From positions 1 to 24,861 of the forward strand of contig DAOM01000057.1 of NCBI GenBank assembly GCA_002501855.1: DNA of 24,861 bases. The letters are read 5' to 3'. Position numbers and translations under genes: made by a program. This DNA is from Candidatus Nitrosopolaris nunavutensis (GTDB lineage: Archaea; Thermoproteota; Nitrososphaeria; Nitrososphaerales; Nitrososphaeraceae). Positions within the stretch are counted from its first letter, which is position 1. Each line of letters begins with the position of its first letter. Under the pieces are notes generated by a model that was given only the letters and a program-made list of their open reading frames with translations, had not been told where the DNA came from and ran no database searches. Shown here one piece after another: positions 1 to 6,661 of the stretch.

Positions 1-35
1 GATGTTCAGTGTCTGTCTCTTATTATCGATATTTC

Positions 36-1028
36 TTAACTTCCTATCACTTTTAAATCTGATATATTATAGGTATCGCCCTGTGTATTTCCCTGGAAAG
101 TCAGCTTGACAAATCTTGCTGTAACCGGTGAGTCAGAAAAGCTAAATTGTTCTCTCCCTGAATTCATGCCGGTATTTTGAGCAGAACCATGGCTAACGAA
201 GTGTACTCCATCTGTTGATGTCTGTATTGTGAAAAAGTTTATTGACTTATCTCCGTTGGCAAATCCAATTTCAAGATTGCAAATTGATTTTTCTTGTCCT
301 AAATCTAGCTGAACCCAAGAACCTTTCCCAGTAGCTGACAACGTCGGCACAAGATTATTATTAGTATTATTCCCGTTGTTGAGAGTATTTACAAGCGTGT
401 TTGAATTGTTATTGTTACTGTCCGTAACGCCTGCAATCTGGAGTTTATTTTGAGTACCGCATGATGCTTGTGGGCTTAGCGATTGACTGCCAATAGAATT
501 CCCTTGAACGTTTGCTAATGTCGTAAACGATGTATATTGGTTATTTGGGAAGATGGCATGTACCTCTATCTGCCATATTCCTAACGGTCCTGAAATTTGA
601 AATGCACTTGGGCCTACTTTCTTGAGAGGATGTACTGAAGGAATGTCCCCGTCATAGTCAGTGATAAATGCATCTATTTTTGTAGGCTGTTTGCTGAATT
701 GAAAGCTTACGGTATTGCCTGGTTGCACTGTCAAGTTAGCATTAGTATCTCCTGGCTGAGCAGGAAATAGGACTTTATTTAGCTGCCCGCTGTCGGTAAA
801 AATGAAGGGGGACATACCATATTTATGATTATTAAACACCAATTTGGCTTGGGGAGCTATCGACACGGGAGTCGATATCGGTCCAGCTGAAGTACTAGCG
901 GCATATGCTAGTTTGAACGGTGAGAAAGTGACGGGCGTCGAAATAACCAGAATAGTTACGACTACCAAGAATGTTGTGACAAGAACATTTTGTGTACCTT
1001 CAATCCCTTTCAAACGGCGATCTCCCAT
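36..1028 (-). CDS. Secreted or membrane-anchored protein with C-terminal F5/8-type (discoidin) domain
   Basis: 330 residues. A hydrophobic segment at about residues 15-35 followed by AYAAST looks like a signal peptide or signal anchor, so the protein probably acts outside the cell. The middle (about 50-180) contains beta-rich sequence. An Asn-rich linker with several N-N runs at about 200-228 is probably disordered. The C-terminal 100 residues show the discoidin/F5-8C pattern: WVQLDLGQ, a CNLEIGF strand, TIQTSTDGVHF, then ARFVKLTF and a final SDLKVIG strand. This domain family usually binds carbohydrates or surface ligands; the ligand here is unknown. The gene is complete in the window, with its TAA at 36-38. 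It is divergent from eL13 across about 255 bp. The domain call is from motif recognition; the function is inferred. Confidence 0.75.
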   Translation of the reverse strand: MGDRRLKGIEGTQNVLVTTFLVVVTILVISTPVTFSPFKLAYAASTSAGPISTPVSIAPQAKLVFNNHKYGMSPFIFTDSGQLNKVLFPAQPGDTNANLTVQPGNTVSFQFSKQPTKIDAFITDYDGDIPSVHPLKKVGPSAFQISGPLGIWQIEVHAIFPNNQYTSFTTLANVQGNSIGSQSLSPQASCGTQNKLQIAGVTDSNNNNSNTLVNTLNNGNNTNNNLVPTLSATGKGSWVQLDLGQEKSICNLEIGFANGDKSINFFTIQTSTDGVHFVSHGSAQNTGMNSGREQFSFSDSPVTARFVKLTFQGNTQGDTYNISDLKVIGS

Positions 1029-1284
1029 CCTTTGTTCATAGGCAATAATTGTATTGGAGGTATTTACACCATATTGAACTAACTACCAAAATAATAATCA
1101 GTATGAAAGATAGCGACGTTATTAATATTTCAGCTGAGACTCGATGTGCATTGGATGAACACAGGGTACTACGACAGTAGTAGTATTTAGTTATATAAGT
1201 ATTCGACAATCTATTATTCTCGATAACATTGTTGTATGAAAACTATTTTAATTAAACCTCTAATCCAATGTAATTAGAAAAGAA

Positions 1285-1614
1285 ATGAAGACACAAGTAC
1301 AAGAACCTATTATCAAGCGTTGGAATAGAGGAATAAAAATAGTTAGAGCTGGAAGAGGTTATTCAAAGGCTGAGTTGGAGGAAGTTGGTCTGCGTGATGT
1401 CAGGAGCGCAAGAAATCATGGAATACCGGTGGATGCATTGAGAAGTACTAACTATCCTGAGAACGTTGAGCAATTAAGAGCTGTAGCAAAGACAATTATC
1501 GACTCCAGAAAACCAAAAACTGAAAGACGGGATAGTGAAAAGAGAACTAAGATCAAAAGAAAGACACCCACCACCAAGAATAAAAAATCGACAAGGAAAA
1601 AAGCTTCGGAATGA
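1285..1614 (+). CDS. rpl13e: Ribosomal protein eL13 (L13e)
   Basis: 109 residues, strongly basic. The N-terminal half carries the L13e signature: GRGYSKAELEEVGL, then ARNHGIPVDALRSTNYPENVEQL. The C-terminal 30 residues are a lysine/arginine/threonine tail, expected for an rRNA-binding protein. eL13 is a large-subunit protein found in eukaryotes and part of the archaea, mostly the Crenarchaeota and Thaumarchaeota side, which supports the taxonomic placement. A TATA-like TTTTAATTAAAC at 1245-1256 predicts transcription from about 1276, giving a very short leader before the ATG. It stands alone, not in a ribosomal operon. Confidence 0.88.
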   Translation: MKTQVQEPIIKRWNRGIKIVRAGRGYSKAELEEVGLRDVRSARNHGIPVDALRSTNYPENVEQLRAVAKTIIDSRKPKTERRDSEKRTKIKRKTPTTKNKKSTRKKASE

Positions 1615-1774
1615 GGTGATCAGCTTCGTTTACAAGAATGGACATCAAAAACTAAGTTGATGAACAATTAAAAAATGGCAAAGTGATCAAGGAATTAGGG
1701 ATTGATAGTGTTTGGAATAGTGGAAATCGCACTTCGCCACATTATTATAATGCTAGAATATTACCATTAGGATC
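1615..1774 (+). other. Intergenic stretch with a possible degenerate coding fragment
   Basis: Between eL13 and the next gene, one frame is open from after a TAA at 1653-1655 to a TAG at 1797-1799. It encodes a plausible-looking peptide containing IKELGIDSVWNSGNRTSP but has no convincing start; an ATG at 1638 in the same frame is cut off by the TAA. It overlaps the start of the next gene in another frame. This may be a remnant of a gene or chance. Confidence 0.2.
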
Positions 1775-2236
1775 ATGCGTCTTAGGTATTGGAGAATAGG
1801 TATTCCTGATCTCGCCGAGGCAAATTATCCTATTGAAAAAGTCAATCATTGGGAAATAAAATGCATGCAGGGAGAGTATCAGCACTTTGGAGTGTTCTGG
1901 TATAGGTACGGTACGCCCTTTGACAAAGAACCTGTTCATGGAATATGCTTCTATTACAACGAAATCCCTCTACCCGTAGTTCAAGCACTTACAGATTTTC
2001 TACTGTCGAAATTTGGCGGTAAGATCCTTTACAGGAAGACCAGGGTCTTCCTACAAGGATCAAACGAGTTTTCAGACCCAAAATCTATAGGAATCCTCGC
2101 ACAAGAAATAAGTCTGAAATTTAATGCGCCCATAGAGATAACCATTGAATTTGAAAAGGTAACAAAAGAAGAACAAGATCAAAATACTTTCAACTTACCA
2201 CCAAATAAGATGCTGCCTATCGTAGGATCAGATTAA
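1775..2236 (+). CDS. Conserved-looking hypothetical protein
   Basis: 153 residues, no signal peptide, membrane segment or recognised motif. The N-terminal half is rich in aromatic residues (HWEIKC, FGVFWYRYG, GICFYYNE), and the C-terminal half contains an alternating strand pattern (APIEITIEFEKV) ending in a polar tail. The start at 1775 is supported: a TATA-like ATTATTATAATG at 1741-1752 lies about 26 bp upstream, which would give a leaderless mRNA, and an in-frame stop at 1754 prevents a longer version. It lies between eL13 and a pentapeptide-repeat gene, all on the same strand with separate promoters. I do not recognise the family and assign no function. Confidence 0.6.
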   Translation: MRLRYWRIGIPDLAEANYPIEKVNHWEIKCMQGEYQHFGVFWYRYGTPFDKEPVHGICFYYNEIPLPVVQALTDFLLSKFGGKILYRKTRVFLQGSNEFSDPKSIGILAQEISLKFNAPIEITIEFEKVTKEEQDQNTFNLPPNKMLPIVGSD

Positions 2237-2373
2237 TGTCTAATCAGAAAATCGTAGAAATACACATAGATTTGAGATCCTATCTGATCAGTCTTAGTTT
2301 ATGAGCGTCACCTTTTCTGTTATTTTGTTTCAAATGAAAAAGAATTTTTAAATGAGTATAATAAGAGGGTACT

Positions 2374-2901
2374 ATGTCTAATCCAAGCCTAGAAGAAGCT
2401 ATAAGATTACTAACTGTTGGTAACACCGAGGACTTTAATAGATGGAGAATGAAGAATCTCACCGTAAAACCTATTATTAGCGGAATCGACTTTGTAGGCA
2501 AAGATCTTTCGGGTGCCTGTCTTAATGGGCTCTCATTTGTCGGTACCAATTTCTCTCATTGCAATTTGACACGAGTCAATCTAGTCCAAGCCGACCTTAG
2601 CAACGCTAATTTTGAAGGAGCAGACCTCACTGATGGTCTACTATTGTATGCTGAAATGAAGGAGTGTAATCTCATCGATTCTAATCTCACGAGGACAAAT
2701 TTTATGTGGGCAGATCTGCAAAGCTCCGATTTGTCCGGATGTAAATTATCCAAGACAATATTCGTCAATGCCAATTTGATGAATGTAAAAATTGATAACG
2801 TCGACCAAAATGGTGCGTACTTAAAATACTCAAAACTTAAGGGGACGGCTTGGCAAGTAGAAGAAAAAGAAGATATACGACACAAGGATCCTAAAAAATA
2901 A
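2374..2901 (+). CDS. Pentapeptide-repeat protein
   Basis: 175 residues. After an N-terminal segment (about 1-36, helical, with EEAIRLLTVGNTEDFNRWR), residues 37-150 form tandem A(D/N)LXX-type five-residue repeats, for example DLSGACLNGLSF, ADLSNANFEGADL, NLTRTNFMWADL, SDLSGCKLSKTIF and ANLMNVKI. Such repeats fold as a right-handed quadrilateral beta-helix. The family is structural and its members have diverse, mostly unknown roles; some are DNA mimics. The last 20 residues are charged and probably unstructured. A TTTTTAAAT box at 2345-2353 is 25 bp upstream of the ATG, which supports this start and leaderless transcription. No partner gene is apparent. Confidence 0.88.
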   Translation: MSNPSLEEAIRLLTVGNTEDFNRWRMKNLTVKPIISGIDFVGKDLSGACLNGLSFVGTNFSHCNLTRVNLVQADLSNANFEGADLTDGLLLYAEMKECNLIDSNLTRTNFMWADLQSSDLSGCKLSKTIFVNANLMNVKIDNVDQNGAYLKYSKLKGTAWQVEEKEDIRHKDPKK

Positions 2902-3184
2902 GTAAACTGTTAACTGGACCGACCAGACGTCGCGATAAACTTAAACCCTTCTGGTTTTACTCTCAGAATTGACCATTCAGACGGGCAAGCATACCTTATG
3001 TGAGAAACTAACTTCGAAGGAAGTTATAGAGATCACGTAACAAATGAAAGCTTTAATTGCCAAGCGGCATCCATCCTCGATCCAGCTTGGATTAAATCGA
3101 AACTGTACGCTGATACATAGATGCTTAGGCTTGCGATATCGCAAGTAATTGCTAGCTCAGGATTGATCCTTGCTTTTAAGAGGC
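2902..3184. other. Intergenic region between convergent genes, with small inverted repeats
   Basis: This 283-bp gap separates the ends of the pentapeptide-repeat gene (+) and the radical SAM gene (-). No ORF or tRNA is apparent. It contains a 16-bp perfect palindrome, CTTGCGATATCGCAAG (3130-3145), and a 6-bp hairpin AACTTC/GAAGTT (3010-3025). Both could form terminator-like or protein-binding structures; neither is followed by a clear T-tract. Confidence 0.35.
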
Positions 3185-4264
3185 TTAAACAAGTTCTTCT
3201 GCAAATTCAGGCTTTTGTTGGCTAATCATTTTCCGTAACCCTTTCATGTAATTTTGGGCAAACGTGGTTATAGGTTGCGATGAATACCATATGCACCCAA
3301 GTACCTGACAATCGTGGCATGTCCGTGCTATATCCCATTGCGGAGCACTCCAAATTTCTTCTACGCTCTTCTCAAGCAGGTTGTAAGTATTATCGGGACT
3401 ATTAAATTTCCAGCAGGGAACCATAACTGTGCCATTGCCATTAACAAAGATGCTTTTCCAAACACCACATTCCTCAAACATTCCCCGTCCGTGTTCTATT
3501 ATTTGTTCAAAATATTTTGCAGGAATCATAATTTGAGGAGTAGTATGAGTTTTCATGTATCCCAATATGCTCTCGCACACCTTTACCATAGTTTGTCTAT
3601 CCGGAAGAAGAGAAAAATTAACATCAGATCTGTCCTCAACGAAAGTAAAGGAAACTGCATTTGAGCCCAATTCCTTCGCTCTATCAAAGTAAGTTTGATT
3701 AATGAATTCCTCGGTGTTGTATTTGGTTATGACGCTATTAAAGTAGTGGGGGACCTTATACTCAATTAAAAGACCGAGGTTGTCCATTACTTTCCGAAAT
3801 ATTCGTGGAGAAACACCTCTTACTTTACAGTATGGTTCTTCGAACATAGAATCGATGCTGCAGGTAATAAATTGGATATACCTCCTTAGCTCGTCAAGAT
3901 CAATGGTATGTAGAAGAGAACAATTAGTTATCAAGGTTATGGGTAGCTGGAGCTTGTAAAGATAACGGATAAGTTCCATAAAATCTGCTCGGCTTGTAGG
4001 TTCGCCACCTTCAACAATTGACCAGATACAATACTTTGAAATTTTGTCGAAAATGTCCTTCCACTGTTCAGTAGAAAGATCCTTTTTCCTGGCAACTTTA
4101 ATCTGACCATCCTTATCAGAGTCGCCAAAAGGGCACATGGGACAATAAAAGTTACAGTAATGTGTGAGGCTAAAAACCGCAATTAATGGACGTCTCCTTC
4201 CAATAATCCTGTTGCCCGACCACTTTCCCAGTAGCTTGATAGTACGGATAGTGTCAACGACCAT
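3185..4264 (-). CDS. Radical SAM protein with C-terminal cysteine-rich (SPASM/twitch-like) region
   Basis: 359 residues. The radical SAM cluster motif CNFYCPMC (Cys37, Cys41, Cys44) follows a beta-strand (IAVFSLTHY) as expected for the S-adenosylmethionine-cleaving TIM-barrel family. EGGEPTSR is the GGE motif for SAM. The C-terminal part has extra cysteines, ECGVWKS, VPCWKF and RTCHDCQVLGC, which resemble a twitch/SPASM region binding an auxiliary iron-sulfur cluster. The substrate cannot be told from sequence. It lies 85 bp downstream of the dihydropteroate synthase gene on the same strand; a TATA-like CATATAAATG at about 4298-4308 suggests its own promoter. A link to pterin cofactor modification is possible from position only. 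It has one CX3CX2C motif, unlike the two in the methanopterin methylase family of methanogens. Confidence 0.85.
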   Translation of the reverse strand: MVVDTIRTIKLLGKWSGNRIIGRRRPLIAVFSLTHYCNFYCPMCPFGDSDKDGQIKVARKKDLSTEQWKDIFDKISKYCIWSIVEGGEPTSRADFMELIRYLYKLQLPITLITNCSLLHTIDLDELRRYIQFITCSIDSMFEEPYCKVRGVSPRIFRKVMDNLGLLIEYKVPHYFNSVITKYNTEEFINQTYFDRAKELGSNAVSFTFVEDRSDVNFSLLPDRQTMVKVCESILGYMKTHTTPQIMIPAKYFEQIIEHGRGMFEECGVWKSIFVNGNGTVMVPCWKFNSPDNTYNLLEKSVEEIWSAPQWDIARTCHDCQVLGCIWYSSQPITTFAQNYMKGLRKMISQQKPEFAEELV

Positions 4265-4349
4265 CTACACCCATCTTGATAAAAGGCATTTCTTAAGCAT
4301 TTATATGCTGATTAGAAGAGTTGCAAAGACTAGTATATTTAACGAAGAG

Positions 4350-5213
4350 TTAACGAAGCAACTCTGACGCCATTAGAGTATGCCATGTTTCTTTAACGTC
4401 GTGTGTTCTGATTAGATTTGCGCTATTCAATATGCAGATTAATTCTGCTGCTGCTGATGGAATTAAACGTTCTTCTGGTTCTAAGTTGAATATATTTCCA
4501 ATGAATGATTTCCTTGAAACGCAGATACAAATTGGTTTTGAAAATCTTTTTAGTTTCTTTAGATTTGATATCACTTCAATATCACGGATGTACCATGGGA
4601 GGTCTGTCATTCTTGTAAAGAACGGGTTTTTTCCTTTTGGCCTGAAGAAGCCAATAGCAGGATCAATAATTATATTGTCAGCTGCAATAGAGGCGCTTTT
4701 TGCAATTGATATACTTTCAGTCAGAACCTTTATGGTTCCAAAGACACTTCCTGAGGCGAGACCAGATCGGCCGCCGCTGCCACCATAGGCTCCCATGATT
4801 ATTGGCAGTCCAGATCTAGATACAATGTCTGCCATCTTCTTATCATATTTTAACCCTGAAATATCGTTGATGGCATCGGCCCCGACTTTGATTGCCTCCT
4901 TGGCTACCTCAGCTCTGGGAGTATCTGCCGAGACAGGCAAACTACAACTGCTCTTTATAACATCTATAGCGTCCCTTATTCTTTTGATCTCCTGTTCAAC
5001 TGAAATGATCGTTTCGAGATAGGGTGCAGTAGACATGGCACCGATATCTATCATATCAGCACCTGTTTCTTGCATCTTCGTGGCTACATTAGCTATTTCA
5101 TTTACATTAGTCTTAACGGAATTTTTGTAAAAGGATTCTGGGCTGACATTGATCACTCCCATAATCCTAGGCTGATCCTCCCCGCCAATCCTCAGCTTCC
5201 CGATAGAAGTCAA
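4350..5213 (-). CDS. folP: Dihydropteroate synthase family protein
   Basis: 287 residues, close to the usual length. It shows the DHPS landmarks in order: MGVINVSPESF, IDIGAMSTAP, the pterin-binding SADT, DAINDISGL, IIDPAIGFF, SRKSFIG and a final IRTHDV. The family condenses a pterin pyrophosphate with an arylamine. In archaea that use tetrahydromethanopterin-like C1 carriers the arylamine may not be p-aminobenzoate itself, so the exact substrate is inferred. The start shown is TTG at 5213; a TATA-like TATTTAATG about 25 bp upstream supports a leaderless start there, while the first in-frame ATG would remove the first strand. It is followed 85 bp later by the radical SAM gene and preceded by Dph2 on the same strand. 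Confidence 0.88.
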   Translation of the reverse strand: MTSIGKLRIGGEDQPRIMGVINVSPESFYKNSVKTNVNEIANVATKMQETGADMIDIGAMSTAPYLETIISVEQEIKRIRDAIDVIKSSCSLPVSADTPRAEVAKEAIKVGADAINDISGLKYDKKMADIVSRSGLPIIMGAYGGSGGRSGLASGSVFGTIKVLTESISIAKSASIAADNIIIDPAIGFFRPKGKNPFFTRMTDLPWYIRDIEVISNLKKLKRFSKPICICVSRKSFIGNIFNLEPEERLIPSAAAELICILNSANLIRTHDVKETWHTLMASELLR

Positions 5214-5350
5214 TAATAAGTTGGAATTACATTAAATAATATAATAGATTTTATAATCAATAAGCGTGTTATTGTCTTGAGTGATAGTTATATGTTGGCC
5301 TCCCATTCAATGCTCTACTCTAATTTTCTGGTGTTCAAGGAGAGACCAGA

Positions 5351-6370
5351 CTAGAGCCAGTGGTGAATTTTTAATAAATCTTCGATTGGTTCATTTTTAA
5401 GCAGTTTTATCAATGCGAATGCTTGCGGGGTTGACAGCATAGGCTTATCGAAATGGTCGTCTATGGCTATTCTTGGACATGCAACTTCCACAAAAACATC
5501 TAGGCCCTTAAAGATTTGAACATGGTCATTAGTAATATTTGTCATTGCAATTAATTGGACTCTCTTTCCTAGCTGTTCAAATAATTTTTTAAGTTTAAGT
5601 GCCTGAATTTTGGCAAATTGTCCTTCCTTCAATCCAATAATAATGCCAATCCCTCGTGCATCCATTGCCTTGTAGATTGATAAAATGGCTTTCTTCTTGA
5701 ACATCTGGGCGATCTTGTTAATTTGCGAATATTCCTCAAAATATGGATCTAGCATGTATGTCGGTTTTTCGGTTGACATTGCGACACTTACTGAATGAAA
5801 TCTGCTCTGGCCAAGGAAAATGTACGCATCGACTAAGTTCTGGATGTCAAATGCAGGATAGAATTCGCAACCAAAAACCTGGCCATCGTTAAGCTGTCCT
5901 TTCCCTTTACCGATGATCACTTTGTAGCCATACTCTTCAAAGATCTCCTTGACATTACCAATTTGATTAAGGTGTTGACTGTCTGTCAATAATGATAGAG
6001 TCTTGTAATTTTCGTTTTGAAGAGATGAGGCACATTTTCTTGCAACTCTATCAAAGCTAATGTCATCATAAGCATTGATCATTATTACCCTTTCGCCAAA
6101 TGTCTCATTTGCAATGGTATGACCTATGTTGAATAAAATCTCAACCCCTAACATGTCGGCCGCCTGTGTATTGAGATCGCAGGATCCCCAGCAAGTATCT
6201 CCAATTATGTAGGCTGGAATACCAAACTTTTCTGTAATATTGGCTGCACTAGTCTGGATTCTCGGAATAAGTCCCTCCGGTCCATTAAGGGCGACCGAAT
6301 GCGGTTTTCGTGCATCTATTACTTCGTGTATTCTCTTTTCGTCTATTAGCATCATTTTCCTTTTCTTCAC
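5351..6370 (-). CDS. dph2: Diphthamide biosynthesis enzyme Dph2 (archaeal homodimeric type)
   Basis: 339 residues as given. Archaeal Dph2 is a non-canonical radical SAM enzyme that transfers the 3-amino-3-carboxypropyl group of SAM to a histidine of elongation factor aEF2, the first step of diphthamide synthesis. Three widely spaced cysteines that bind the 4Fe-4S cluster are visible: Cys60 in GDTCWGSCD, Cys168 in FGCEFYPAF and Cys298 in VACPRIAIDD. LNGPEGL near the N-terminus is also typical. The listed start is GTG at 6370; an ATG at 6355 (codon 6) preceded by GGAA is an equally likely start. Length and cysteine spacing fit the family. The next gene downstream is dihydropteroate synthase. 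Confidence 0.93.
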   Translation of the reverse strand: MKKRKMMLIDEKRIHEVIDARKPHSVALNGPEGLIPRIQTSAANITEKFGIPAYIIGDTCWGSCDLNTQAADMLGVEILFNIGHTIANETFGERVIMINAYDDISFDRVARKCASSLQNENYKTLSLLTDSQHLNQIGNVKEIFEEYGYKVIIGKGKGQLNDGQVFGCEFYPAFDIQNLVDAYIFLGQSRFHSVSVAMSTEKPTYMLDPYFEEYSQINKIAQMFKKKAILSIYKAMDARGIGIIIGLKEGQFAKIQALKLKKLFEQLGKRVQLIAMTNITNDHVQIFKGLDVFVEVACPRIAIDDHFDKPMLSTPQAFALIKLLKNEPIEDLLKIHHWL

Positions 6371-6661
6371 CAGTGACTAGTTTAGTAAAACTCAAAGGGT
6401 AACAATGCCACATTTTAAGGCTTTGGTGTAAGGCAAAATACAACTATATGGCCGCAGCCGCAATACACTCCACAAATAACATAGATTAAGAGATATAACC
6501 ATACTGGATAATGCAACTAAAGTTTGTGTACAGCGAGTGGCGTCGTCCATCGAGAATCAGCCCTTATTTGCATCTCTAACTAACTAGCGCACTAATGTAC
6601 TAAATGAATAGTCGTGCGCCAACAAGAGCAAGGACGGACCCTAAAGATTTTGTCATCTTCT
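6371..6661. other. Intergenic region with no recognised feature
   Basis: About 290 bp between the start of dph2 and the end of the glycoside hydrolase gene, both on the minus strand. I find no coding frame of convincing length, no tRNA and no strong hairpin. A CTTAAAATG on the minus strand near 6405-6415 could be the dph2 TATA box, although the implied leader would be about 20-30 nt. Confidence 0.3.

Noticed and set aside
1103..1180. 25-codon ORF upstream of eL13
   Set aside because: It reads like an RHH beginning but is very short, ends early and has no TATA box or coupling; treated as chance.
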